A stretch of 9,811 bases of DNA from Bacteriovoracaceae bacterium (GCA_007116425.1 SKIL01000302.1:1-9811); one strand, 5' to 3'; shown: positions 1-7,322, counted from the first letter of the stretch. Translations and numbers: made by a program. Notes: generated by a model from the sequence alone, not told the origin.

Positions 1-1
1 C

Positions 2-343
2 TCTGCTCGGTTTGGAGGTGAAGGATTATCGGACAAGCAAAGAGCAGAGCTACTCTTAGAAAAGATGCAAAATGCAACTTCCAGAAATGCCTACTTTATT
101 TGTTTGCTATGCTTTTATTTTTCTCCTGATGAAATTTATTTTTTTGAGGGCCGTTTAGATGGTAGTATCGGGCACAAATATACGGGGGAGCACGGTTTTG
201 GTTATGATCCCGTTTTTATTCCTGAAAAATTTACAGAATCACAGGAAACAATAGCGATGCATCCAGACTGGAAGAAGTCTCATTCCCATCGAAGTTTGGC
301 GGCTTCACTTGCCCTAGACTTTTTTAAAAACTTTAAAAGTTGA
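2..343 (+). CDS. rdgB: RdgB/HAM1-type non-canonical purine NTP pyrophosphatase, C-terminal part (5' truncated)
   Basis: The frame is open from the first bases of the window to a TGA at 341-343, so this is the 3' end of a gene that starts upstream. About 113 residues are visible. RdgB-family enzymes hydrolyse dITP, XTP and ITP to the monophosphate plus pyrophosphate, keeping deaminated purines out of DNA and RNA in the cytoplasm. Visible family marks are the SARF-GGEG segment at the window edge, which is the region following the active-site Asp loop; the strongly conserved HGFGYDPVF motif around visible residues 61-69; and a C-terminal SHSHRSLA segment corresponding to the usual K-x-x-xSHR base-recognition motif. 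The ATG at 65 is internal and is not a start. The catalytic N-terminal half lies outside the window, so intactness cannot be judged. Family assignment is confident. Confidence 0.9.
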   Translation, partial: SARFGGEGLSDKQRAELLLEKMQNATSRNAYFICLLCFYFSPDEIYFFEGRLDGSIGHKYTGEHGFGYDPVFIPEKFTESQETIAMHPDWKKSHSHRSLAASLALDFFKNFKS

Positions 344-348
344 TTTAC

Positions 349-371
349 TTTTCGGCCAAGATGGCCTAAAA
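349..371. repeat. Small stem-loop between rdgB and tRNA-Pro
   Basis: GGCC (354-357), loop AAGAT, GGCC (363-366) is flanked by TTTT (349-352) and AAAA (368-371) with one C/T mismatch, giving a possible 8-bp interrupted stem just after the rdgB stop. No T-run follows on either strand, so it is not a standard intrinsic terminator. It could mark rdgB transcript termination or processing ahead of the tRNA. Function is inference only. Confidence 0.35.
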
Positions 372-380
372 GATCAATTC

Positions 381-395
381 AATCATTCAATGATT
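381..395. repeat. 15-bp palindrome just upstream of tRNA-Pro
   Basis: AATCATT-C-AATGATT is a perfect 7-bp inverted repeat around a single central C, ending 5 bp before the tRNA 5' end. The position would suit a regulatory or processing element, but AT-rich palindromes of this length can arise by chance. I see no convincing sigma-70 promoter hexamer pair with good spacing in the 57-bp spacer, so the tRNA may be co-transcribed with rdgB or use an unrecognised promoter. Confidence 0.3.
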
Positions 396-400
396 AAAGT

Positions 401-475
401 CGGAGCGTAGCGCAGGGGTAGCGCACTTGCTTTGGGAGCAAGGGGTCGCTGGTTCAAATCCAGTCGCTCCGACCA
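401..475 (+). tRNA. tRNA-Pro (anticodon UGG), CCA encoded
   Basis: A complete cloverleaf can be folded by eye. The acceptor stem is CGGAGCG (401-407) with CGCTCCG (465-471), discriminator A at 472 and a genomically encoded CCA at 473-475. The D stem is GCGC/GCGC. The anticodon stem CTTGC/GCAAG (426-430/438-442) encloses loop TTTGGGA with anticodon TGG at 433-435. The T stem GCTGG/CCAGT contains one G:U pair around loop TTCAAAT. C1 pairing with G72 is typical of bacterial tRNA-Pro. UGG can read all four proline codons by wobble, depending on modification. It stands alone between rdgB and smc; no duplicated tRNA 3' end is visible that would indicate an integrated element. Confidence 0.97.
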
Positions 476-634
476 TTCATTGGAAATATCATCTGTCCCT
501 AATGTTCAGTTCCAATACTTTCATTTGCCAGGTAGCTTAATTTTGATGGCGGGCGTAATGGTTGTTTTGTGTGGTGTGTAGTGCGCAGTTTTTAAAAACA
601 ACGAAATTCTTAGGCCTACCCGCACACAAGAGTA

Positions 635-651
635 ATTTTGCATTGCAAAAT
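635..651. promoter_or_regulatory. 17-bp palindrome, operator-like
   Basis: ATTTTGCA-T-TGCAAAAT is a perfect 8-bp inverted repeat around one central base, about 105 bp upstream of the smc start. As DNA it resembles a binding site for a dimeric regulator. As RNA it would form a 6-bp stem with a CATTG loop, sitting inside the larger 623-677 inverted repeat. No regulator can be named from the sequence. Confidence 0.4.
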
Positions 652-670
652 GTTGTACTTTTTCCAATTC

Positions 671-700
671 TTGTGTGAAAGTTTTAGATGCTCCTATAGG
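671..700 (+). promoter_or_regulatory. Possible sigma-70-like promoter for smc-lolA
   Basis: TTGTGT (671-676) and TATAGG (695-700) with an 18-bp spacer are the best hexamer pair I can find at a sensible distance, giving a transcript start near 707 and a leader of about 50 nt. The match to consensus is only partial and overlaps the inverted repeats. If this promoter is used, segments 1-3 of the repeat set would be promoter DNA rather than leader RNA. Confidence 0.25.
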
Positions 701-741
701 GGCAGTGAGACATTAACAACACACACAACACGTTTCTTGGC

Positions 742-747
742 AAAGGA
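742..747 (+). promoter_or_regulatory. Ribosome binding site for smc, deciding a GTG start
   Basis: AAAGGA lies 8 bases before the GTG at 756. The residues following that GTG (KLKRLIIQGFKSF) match the normal N-terminus of Smc, so this start is well supported. Confidence 0.85.
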
Positions 748-755
748 TTAGGCTA

Positions 756-3700
756 GTGAAACTCAAGCGACTTATTATTCAAGGCTTCAAGTCTTTTAAA
801 GACCGTACTGTTATTAATTTCGACGATGGGATTACCGGAATTGTAGGCCCTAATGGCTGTGGTAAATCGAATATTGTTGATGCCCTCTTTTGGGTTATGG
901 GAGAGCAGTCCGCGAAGCACCTTCGTGGGAATACCATGAAGGACGTTATTTTTTCTGGATCGTCACGCTATTCACCTGGAGCTTTTGCTGAGGCGACACT
1001 TGTCCTAGAAAACTCTGATGGAAAGCATATCCATATTGGAAATAAAGTCTGTTCACCTTCAGAGATAGAGCTAACTCGAAAGTTGTACCGCAACGGGGAG
1101 AGTGAGTATCGAATTAATGGTTCACCGGCCCGGTTGAAAGATATTCAAGAAGTCTTTATGGATACAGGTGCGGGTGCGAAATCGTATTCGATTATTGCTC
1201 AGGGAGAAATTAACCGTCTCGTTCAGGCCAAGCCAGAAGAGCGGCGAACAATGATTGAAGAAGTTGCCGGTGTGACAAAGTTTAAACTTCGTAAGCGTGA
1301 GTCATTGCGAAAAATTGAGCAGACGGAACTGAACTTAGGTCGTCTACAAGACTTAAAGGTTGAGATAGAAAAAAATCTTCGATCCCTTCAAAAACAGGCC
1401 GAAAAAGCAGAGCGGGCCAGAAGCCTGAAAGAAAAAGTTAAGCGCAACGATATTATCGTCAATGCACATAAAGTTTATGATCTCCTTAAAGGCTTTAGAG
1501 ATTCAAAGACCATTTTAAATGAAAGAACTATTGAATTAGAGAGTTGGAAAGCTCAAAAAGACGAATTGGAAATCGGTCTGCAAGAGGAGCGATTTCTTAA
1601 GGATGATAAAACCGCAAAAATTGAAGAGCTACAGTCTGAATATAATGAGATATCTAAAGGACTTGCTGCAGCTGAAGAACGGTTTAATAACCTATGTCAG
1701 TCATTGACGCAAAAAGAGTCTGAAATTGAGCGCCGGCAAAAAGAAGTTGAGGACCTCCAAAGTGATCTAGAGGAGAGAACTCAGCGTCAAGAAAGCTTGC
1801 TTGAGTCTTTAAACTCGATTGAGCAGGAGTCGCAAGAAGGTGAGGACTTTAGTGCACTTGAGGAGCAGGTTGAAGCTTTAAAAGAGCAACTTGAACTTAA
1901 GACTTCTGAGCTTCAAGACTTGCGAACAGATGCCTCTGAGAAAAAAGAAGAACTTCAGGACTTAGAACAAAATATTTTCAGAAACAGCTCAAAACTAGAG
2001 GACTATGCTTCCCAATTGGAAGATATGGCGCAAGAAATAGAGTCTCTTGAAAAACAATATTCGGGTGTTTCGACAGAGCTTACAAGTGAGCGCGAAGAAG
2101 TTAATCGCCTAGAAAAAGAGCTTGAAAATTTATCCACACGAGAAAATGGGTTCAAAGCAGAGCTTGAGGAAAAACAAAAAAAATATAAAGAGCTCAATAA
2201 ACTGGCCACAGAAAAGTCACGGGAGCTTATTCATAAGGAATCAAAGCTGTCATCGCTTAAAGAAGTTAATGAGGCGATGGAGGGAGCGAAAGAAGGAGCT
2301 GGAGAGTTTTTAAAGTCAAATGATGACGGTAGCTACAACTTTCTTGGAAAGTTTTTAAAGTGTGCTCCAGAGTACACTGAGGCCGTACAAGCGCTTTTGG
2401 CTCCACATACAGATGCTTTGATTTGTTTAGAGCAAGGTAAAGAGACGAGACTTTGGGAGTGGATGAATGAGAACTCGCTGCCATTCGATCTTCTTCTGAC
2501 TGATACAACTGACGCTGTTGCCAATGAGGTCAAGGAAAGACTTGAGCTGAAAGGTTTTGGTGCCGTTACTTCTCTTGCTGATATTATCGAATTGCCACAA
2601 GAAGTTTCAGAATCTCTTCGTCAAAAGTTAAAAAACTTTTTATCGGGCTTTTTCATCGTTGAAAATATTAACTCAGAAACGATTGAAAAAACGGGCCCTG
2701 GAATGAGCTTTTATGCTTTGGCCGATCAATCTGGAACGAATATTGTTCGCAACTCAAGGGCCGCACTGACATTTTCTCGCAGCTCTGACAGTGAAGCTCA
2801 GGGAGTTATTGCTCGAAATAACTTGATTGAAACTTTGAGCTCAGAAATTTCTGAGCTTAAGCAAGAAGTTACACAATTAGAAAGCGATGTTGAGCAAACC
2901 GAGGCGAACCTTGAGTCTGCAAAAACAGAGTGGGATGAGTTAAGAAATACGATTTCGGATTTGCGAGCTGATTTTGCTGCGAAAAAATCAACCCTCGATT
3001 CTAAAGTTAAAAATTTAACTACAGGCAGTGATAGGCTTGAGATCCTAAAGCGTCGTCACTCAGAGATTTCAAAATCTAGACTCGACTTACTTGAAGCAGA
3101 AGAGAAGCTCTCGGAGCAAAAAATTGAAATTCAAGGAGCTCTGGAGATTATATCTGAGCGACTAGAAAATAGTGAGTCTGAGTGTGAAGATCTTAAGGCC
3201 CAATATGAAGGAGAGCGCGACGAACTTGTTCAACTTCAGGTCAATGCGAAGTCTTATACCCAAAGACTTGAAAGTGCTCAGTCCCAAGTTGAAGATATTG
3301 AAAAGCAGATTCAAAAAATAAACGAGCGAATCACTTCTCAGAATGAACTGATTGAAAACTATCGTGAAGAAATTGAAAAGATCAATGAAGAGTTAGAAGT
3401 TCTCGAGGCAAAAAACCAAGAGACGGTTTCTACCTTGCAAGATAGAGAAAGTGTACTCAGTGACCTTAAGGATGATTTGGCACAAATTCTTATTGGGATG
3501 CAGGAACGTGAAGATGAAGTTAAAAAGCTTTCTTCCCAAACTTCTAAGGCCGAGAAGGAAATTATTGAGAATGAGTCAAAACTAGAGCGATTTGTCGATG
3601 AAGAGGCAGACTTAACTCGCAATATTTTTGAAAAATATAGAATCGACTTACGTATGGCGATTGCTGCATTTCTCGAAATGGAGAGTGAAGAGTTAACAGA

Positions 3701-4445
3701 TCTTCAGTCTTTGGATGAAATGTACATTATGGAAACGGAAAATGGCCCGATTCGAATTGAAGCCGAAAACTATGAATTCCATCGCCGTTATGGGCAAGAC
3801 CTGAAAGACTGTGAATTAAAGTTGCGCAATTATAAGCAAGAGTTTAATCGCCTTGGTGAGATTAATTGGCAGGCGATAGAAGACTATGAAAGGCAAAAAT
3901 TGCGTTATGACTTCCTTCATACGCAAGAGTCGGAATTAAAGCAATCGCTTGAGGATCTTCGATTGGCGATTGATCATATCGATGAAAAATCTAAAGAACG
4001 CTTTAAAATTGCATTTGACGAGGTTAATCAGCGGTTTGAAAAAGTTTTCCCAATTATTTTTGGTGGTGGAAATGCAGCGCTTAAAGTCGTTGGTGATATA
4101 AACGATGCAGAATGTGGAGTAGATATTATTGCTCAGCCACCAGGCAAGAAGATGCAAAATATTAATCTCATGTCAGGTGGAGAGAAGGCCCTTACGGCCG
4201 TCAGTCTTATCTTTTCAATTTTCTTAGTTAAGCCTTCACCATTTTGTTTACTCGATGAGGTTGATGCTCCATTAGATGACGCTAACGTTGGACGCTTTAA
4301 TGAGCTATTGAGAGAAATGAGTCATGATTCTCAATTTATCTTGATTACACATAATAAGAAAACGATGGAGCTCAATGACACGCTTTATGGTGTGACGATG
4401 CAAGAAGCTGGTGTATCTAAGGCCGTTTCTGTTCAGCTGCATTAA
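756..4445 (+). CDS. smc: Chromosome segregation protein SMC (condensin ATPase)
   Basis: Smc forms antiparallel-coiled-coil dimers that, with ScpA and ScpB, organise and segregate the chromosome by ATP-driven DNA looping. The 1229-residue protein shows the complete architecture. An N-terminal ATPase half carries Walker A GPNGCGKS (residues 31-38, Lys37) and an arginine segment near 57. A long charged coiled coil runs from about 165 to 510. A globular hinge spans about 515-690, ending in the LIETL segment where coiled coil resumes. The returning coiled coil is followed by the C-terminal ATPase half, with signature motif MSGGEK (1139-1144), Walker B FCLLDE (1163-1168, catalytic Glu1168), D-loop DAPLDD and switch His in LITHNKK. 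All ATP-cycle residues are present. The length is slightly above the common 1150-1200. scpA and scpB are not in the window. The gene ends one base before the GGAG of lolA, implying an operon. Confidence 0.98.
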   Translation: MKLKRLIIQGFKSFKDRTVINFDDGITGIVGPNGCGKSNIVDALFWVMGEQSAKHLRGNTMKDVIFSGSSRYSPGAFAEATLVLENSDGKHIHIGNKVCSPSEIELTRKLYRNGESEYRINGSPARLKDIQEVFMDTGAGAKSYSIIAQGEINRLVQAKPEERRTMIEEVAGVTKFKLRKRESLRKIEQTELNLGRLQDLKVEIEKNLRSLQKQAEKAERARSLKEKVKRNDIIVNAHKVYDLLKGFRDSKTILNERTIELESWKAQKDELEIGLQEERFLKDDKTAKIEELQSEYNEISKGLAAAEERFNNLCQSLTQKESEIERRQKEVEDLQSDLEERTQRQESLLESLNSIEQESQEGEDFSALEEQVEALKEQLELKTSELQDLRTDASEKKEELQDLEQNIFRNSSKLEDYASQLEDMAQEIESLEKQYSGVSTELTSEREEVNRLEKELENLSTRENGFKAELEEKQKKYKELNKLATEKSRELIHKESKLSSLKEVNEAMEGAKEGAGEFLKSNDDGSYNFLGKFLKCAPEYTEAVQALLAPHTDALICLEQGKETRLWEWMNENSLPFDLLLTDTTDAVANEVKERLELKGFGAVTSLADIIELPQEVSESLRQKLKNFLSGFFIVENINSETIEKTGPGMSFYALADQSGTNIVRNSRAALTFSRSSDSEAQGVIARNNLIETLSSEISELKQEVTQLESDVEQTEANLESAKTEWDELRNTISDLRADFAAKKSTLDSKVKNLTTGSDRLEILKRRHSEISKSRLDLLEAEEKLSEQKIEIQGALEIISERLENSESECEDLKAQYEGERDELVQLQVNAKSYTQRLESAQSQVEDIEKQIQKINERITSQNELIENYREEIEKINEELEVLEAKNQETVSTLQDRESVLSDLKDDLAQILIGMQEREDEVKKLSSQTSKAEKEIIENESKLERFVDEEADLTRNIFEKYRIDLRMAIAAFLEMESEELTDLQSLDEMYIMETENGPIRIEAENYEFHRRYGQDLKDCELKLRNYKQEFNRLGEINWQAIEDYERQKLRYDFLHTQESELKQSLEDLRLAIDHIDEKSKERFKIAFDEVNQRFEKVFPIIFGGGNAALKVVGDINDAECGVDIIAQPPGKKMQNINLMSGGEKALTAVSLIFSIFLVKPSPFCLLDEVDAPLDDANVGRFNELLREMSHDSQFILITHNKKTMELNDTLYGVTMQEAGVSKAVSVQLH

Positions 4446-4454
4446 GGAGAAGAT

Positions 4455-5081
4455 ATGCTAAAACTCTTTGCTTCACTATTTGCCGCTTACTTTATAACAG
4501 CTGAAGCATCGAGTACTTATCTTCCATCAGGCTTTCGTGTTGAAGTCGTTCAGGAGTATGAAAGTGCTTTGCCTGGTGGCGAGAAGCGAAGCAGTGAAGG
4601 CCATATTTTATATTCATATCCTGGGCAAATTCGTTTTGAATTAAAAACTCCTGACCATATAGTTTTTGTCAGTGATGGTGAGTCGACTTGGTATTATACG
4701 GCCCCAGCAATTGAAGGTCAGCCAGGGGAGTTGAATATATCTGAAGCTGGTAACAGTGGACTTTCACGTTTTTTTGATGCTCTTACACATGGTCTTAATT
4801 CTAATGAGTCTTATCAAGTTGAGAAAAATGATAAAAGAGCGACCTTGGTCTTTGAAGAGTCGATGGCCCAACAATTGGATATTCGCTCTGCTATTCTCGA
4901 GTTTTCTGATAATGAAAAAAGATTTCAGCATATAACTCAGGTCTCTCTGACATATTTAGATGGGCATCAAACAGACTTGAAATTCAAAAATATGCGGCCA
5001 CTTGGCCAGATTGATGATGTAAAAAGGCGCGACTTTTTTCGATTTGTGCCACCTGAGAATACGCGAGTTAATCGGATCTAA
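4455..5081 (+). CDS. lolA: LolA-like outer-membrane lipoprotein carrier protein
   Basis: LolA receives lipoproteins from the inner-membrane LolCDE exporter and carries them through the periplasm to the outer membrane. The 208-residue protein begins with a signal peptide (Lys3, hydrophobic 4-15, AEA cleavage site, likely after residue 18), consistent with a periplasmic protein. The mature part has the family's layout: an early Y-E segment, SEGHILYSYPGQIRFELKTP, a VSDGESTWYYTAP strand pair equivalent to the usual G-x-x-hW-x-Y-x-P, and a C-terminal block ending DFFRFVPP, matching the F-x-F-x-x-P ending of LolA. The length fits the family (about 200). The ATG is preceded by AAGGAGA at 4444-4450, which overlaps the smc TAA, so translation is probably coupled to smc. 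LolB is not seen here. It could instead be a LolA-fold paralogue, but the co-occurring motifs favour LolA. Confidence 0.85.
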   Translation: MLKLFASLFAAYFITAEASSTYLPSGFRVEVVQEYESALPGGEKRSSEGHILYSYPGQIRFELKTPDHIVFVSDGESTWYYTAPAIEGQPGELNISEAGNSGLSRFFDALTHGLNSNESYQVEKNDKRATLVFEESMAQQLDIRSAILEFSDNEKRFQHITQVSLTYLDGHQTDLKFKNMRPLGQIDDVKRRDFFRFVPPENTRVNRI

Positions 5082-5089
5082 TCGTATTT

Positions 5090-7222
5090 TTAATATGAGT
5101 CTAAAAAATCAAGGTTACTTGTTTTTTCAACTTCATCTGTAAATTGGGAATAGATTAAATAGTTTCGCAGAATATGTTGAATATACCCACGGGTTTCACG
5201 GTAGGGAATATTTTCGATAAATTCTAATTTGTCTCCCTTAAAGCGAGTATCAATCCAGTGTCGAACGGGCCTTTCGCCGGCATTATATGCGGGGACATAA
5301 AAAACAAATATACTTTCAAATTGATCTTGAAGTTCTTTTAAAAGGGCCGCTCCCATCATGATATTTGTATTGAGTTCATAAAGATCTGTGTAATCTGAGT
5401 ATGGGATTCGATATTTTTGAGAAAGAGTTGTCGCTCTTTCAGGAATTAATTGCATGGCCCCAAATGCATCTGCCCAGCTTCTGGCCTGATGATTAAATGC
5501 AGATTCCTGGCGAATGATACTAAGAATTAAAGCGCGAGATACGCCAAAAGTTTCAGATGCGGCGTTAACTTCTTTTTTCCATGGAGTTGGGTAGAGGGCC
5601 TTGAGGTAGCGATCCCTTTGTCTAGTGTCGTTAGTGTCAATAACACGATAGAAAAGTCGAATAGCTTGCTGAAAATCTTCAGAACGATAGTGATACACTA
5701 ACCTGTCTTTTGGGTTTAAATCAACGGTGCTCAAGTATTCTTTTGCGACTTCTTTAAGTCCAAAAAAGAAGAGCCACTCAAGAGCAGAGTCTCTTTTTTT
5801 GAGTTTGAGCTCCTGAGTGAGGCTTGGTAGAGGTTTTCTAAGCAGTTTTGAAGCGAGAACACCGTAGTAGTTAAGCGGTGAAGTTTGTCTCGCCATATTC
5901 AATGAGTGCTCATAATAGTCTTGATGTCCAAGATTACGATATATTTGAGAGCTCCAAAAATAGAATCTTGAAAGAGCATAAGATGAAAGCTCTTCTTTAA
6001 TTGAAGGAAGTATATTTTGAATGAAGTTGAGAGTCACTTCATGAGATTCTTGATTTGTATAATGTTCCCAGAAATAAGACCAATAGATATCAGAAAGTAG
6101 CGACTGATCTTCGATCTGAAAGGAAATCGCTGAAGTGAGAAGCTCAAGTGATTTTTCTGTAGCACCCAATTCTTTGTGCATGAGGGCCATAAGCCATTTC
6201 AGTTTTGCGCGTTGGTCATCAGATAATAAAGACCGATTTTGACCTAAGAACTGATTTGTTTGAGAAATGGCCAATTCGGTTTCATTACGAGTCCAAATTG
6301 CTCTTAGCGCGGCTTCATTTCTATTAAACCATTCCGTTCGTATTTTGTCGTCTGTTGGATTGGCCATATAACTTTTTGTCACGAAGTGTGAAATTTTTTG
6401 AGTCTTCTCGGTGAAGCGGCCCATCTCTCTTTGTAACCGATAGGATTCAGCAACTCTCTGGTGGGCCCTTAGGCGGTCTTTGAAGTCAAAAGAGCTATCC
6501 TCAATGATCGTTTGGTAAAGCTCTCTAGCGCGATTAAAATCTCTCGCCCGTTCAAAGTCTCTAGCGATGTCATATATGTTTTTGCTCGTGATCTCAGTTT
6601 CAAATCTGGGAGCGACCTTAATAAGTTTTTTATGTAGGGAAGTAGCGAGAGTCTCGAGGCTTTCAAGCCTGTCAGGGTTTTCATTATAGCTCAAAAATTT
6701 TTCATAGAGATCAATAGTGTCAATGAGTTCTAATACTTTTTCTTCTCTCGTCTCAATAAATGGAGTTCCCTTCAGAGTGATTTTCATTTGAGTCAAAATG
6801 TCGTTGAAAGGGTGTCGGTTGAAGCGTTGAAAGAGATGGTAGTGGAGCAATTCGGGAGAGTTCTTTATCAATTCTTGAAGTTTTTTATTGTAATACTGTG
6901 TCGCCTCAGGACTCATTACTCCATCGGCGAATTCTCTTGATTGGCAGTACAAAAGCTCGACCTGTATCAGTTCATAAAGAGGGAAGTCATTGGCCTTGAG
7001 TTGCCCCCATGCATGGCAGGCATGATTGAGGTTTTGTGGTGTTGAATCTTTATTGAATTGAGCGATCTTGACACCGTATTTGGCCCATATCTCGGCCTTG
7101 TTGCGAGGGCCTGTTAAGCTTAACTCGCTTAGCTCCGGGGGAGTTGGGAACCTGGCACAGCTGACAAAAACAATGATCAGAGCAAGGCCAAAAATACTCC
7201 GAGATATAAATTGTAAACTCAC
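5090..7222 (-). CDS. Slt70-type lytic murein transglycosylase, predicted lipoprotein
   Basis: Such enzymes cleave the MurNAc-GlcNAc bond of peptidoglycan non-hydrolytically, forming 1,6-anhydro-MurNAc, and act in wall remodelling and recycling. Using the GTG at 7222-7220 gives 710 residues. The N-terminus is a compact signal sequence (Arg8, hydrophobic 10-20) ending FVSC, so Cys22 is the likely lipidated residue; Phe at -3 is unusual for a lipobox. Residues of about 30-540 are helical with TPR-like repeats, resembling the superhelical ring of Slt70. The C-terminal SLT domain carries RQESAF with catalytic Glu573, GAMQL near 590 and AYNAG at 645-649. The frame extends upstream to an ATG at 7279, but an AGGAG six bases before the GTG and the better signal peptide favour the shorter protein. 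It converges on lolA with 8 bp between stops and diverges from rimO. Which Slt subfamily it belongs to is not certain. Confidence 0.92.
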   Translation of the reverse strand: MSLQFISRSIFGLALIIVFVSCARFPTPPELSELSLTGPRNKAEIWAKYGVKIAQFNKDSTPQNLNHACHAWGQLKANDFPLYELIQVELLYCQSREFADGVMSPEATQYYNKKLQELIKNSPELLHYHLFQRFNRHPFNDILTQMKITLKGTPFIETREEKVLELIDTIDLYEKFLSYNENPDRLESLETLATSLHKKLIKVAPRFETEITSKNIYDIARDFERARDFNRARELYQTIIEDSSFDFKDRLRAHQRVAESYRLQREMGRFTEKTQKISHFVTKSYMANPTDDKIRTEWFNRNEAALRAIWTRNETELAISQTNQFLGQNRSLLSDDQRAKLKWLMALMHKELGATEKSLELLTSAISFQIEDQSLLSDIYWSYFWEHYTNQESHEVTLNFIQNILPSIKEELSSYALSRFYFWSSQIYRNLGHQDYYEHSLNMARQTSPLNYYGVLASKLLRKPLPSLTQELKLKKRDSALEWLFFFGLKEVAKEYLSTVDLNPKDRLVYHYRSEDFQQAIRLFYRVIDTNDTRQRDRYLKALYPTPWKKEVNAASETFGVSRALILSIIRQESAFNHQARSWADAFGAMQLIPERATTLSQKYRIPYSDYTDLYELNTNIMMGAALLKELQDQFESIFVFYVPAYNAGERPVRHWIDTRFKGDKLEFIENIPYRETRGYIQHILRNYLIYSQFTDEVEKTSNLDFLDSY
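5103..5127 (+). terminator. Weak intrinsic terminator candidate for the smc-lolA transcript
   Basis: CAAG (5110-5113), loop GTTA, CTTG (5118-5121) is followed directly by six T residues and preceded by six A residues at 5103-5108, so the stem can extend through A:T pairs after one T/T mismatch. It starts 22 bp after the lolA stop and lies inside the last codons of the converging transglycosylase gene. The stem is short and GC-poor, so efficiency is doubtful. Confidence 0.35.
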
Positions 7223-7228
7223 TCTTAA

Positions 7229-7233
7229 CTCCT
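7229..7233 (-). promoter_or_regulatory. Ribosome binding site that sets the transglycosylase GTG start
   Basis: On the minus strand AGGAG is followed by a 6-base spacer and GTG at 7222-7220. By contrast, the ATG at 7279 would precede 19 residues (many charged, including EFD and FEEL) before any signal-like sequence begins. Confidence 0.75.
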
Positions 7234-7252
7234 CGAAAACTCGTACTAAATA

Positions 7253-7280
7253 AGTATCAAACTCTTGAAAAAAATACAAA
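7253..7280 (-). promoter_or_regulatory. Possible promoter for the transglycosylase gene
   Basis: On the minus strand, TTTGTA (7280-7275) and GATACT (7258-7253) are separated by 16 bp. This would start transcription near 7246, leaving a leader of about 24 nt before the GTG at 7222 and placing the ATG at 7279 outside the transcript. Hexamer matches are partial. Confidence 0.3.
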
Positions 7281-7285
7281 CTCTT
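7258..7285. repeat. Direct repeat pair CAAACTCTT in the divergent promoter region
   Basis: CAAACTCTT occurs at 7258-7266 and again at 7277-7285, a period of 19 bp, between the divergent transglycosylase and rimO starts and overlapping the proposed minus-strand promoter. A second pair, TTTGCGA, sits at 7284-7290 and 7315-7321, 31 bp apart, the latter abutting the rimO ribosome binding site. These may be regulator sites or chance. Confidence 0.35.
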
Positions 7286-7322
7286 TGCGAATCGTCATAA
7301 CTGTGAGAAATAGTTTTGCGAT

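Larger units (their letters stand above)
563..732 (+). ncRNA. Candidate structured RNA or leader upstream of smc (class unknown)
   Basis: Four segments recur in the order TTGTGTG (567-573), CACACAA (623-629), TTGTGTG (671-677), CACACAA (722-728), spaced 56, 48 and 51 bases apart. Two pairings are nested and can coexist: an outer stem 563-573 with 722-732 (one mismatch, one G:U) and an inner stem 623-633 with 667-677 (11 pairs, one G:U), closed by the hairpin 635-651. The competing alternative pairs segment 1 with 2 and segment 3 with 4. A further hairpin GCTCC-TATA-GGGGC lies at 690-703. This could be a rod-shaped small RNA or a switchable smc leader. It matches no RNA class I recognise, and the low-complexity GT/CA composition makes chance pairing a real possibility. 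Confidence 0.25.
476..755. other. 280-bp intergenic region between tRNA-Pro and smc
   Basis: No protein-coding gene of normal size is supported here. The longest ATG-started frames I can read are 11-12 codons, for example ATG 502 and ATG 546. The second half is rich in GT and CA runs that form inverted repeats, listed separately. No T-run terminator hairpin is evident after the tRNA. The region is most simply the tRNA 3' trailer followed by the smc promoter and a long 5' leader, or a small RNA gene. Confidence 0.6.

Noticed and set aside
65..343. Complete 92-residue small gene starting at ATG 65
   Set aside because: The same frame is open upstream to the window edge and reads as RdgB sequence there, so the ATG is internal.
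401..755. tRNA-Pro as an integration site with a remnant element downstream
   Set aside because: No second copy of the tRNA 3' end, no integrase and no composition break are visible; the downstream gene is core smc.
2003..2533. Minus-strand and alternate-frame open frames inside smc (also near 3359-3622 and 3936-4157)
   Set aside because: They are shadows of the smc coding frame: Ser/Leu/Phe-rich antisense translations of coiled-coil codons, with no ribosome binding site and no recognisable motif.
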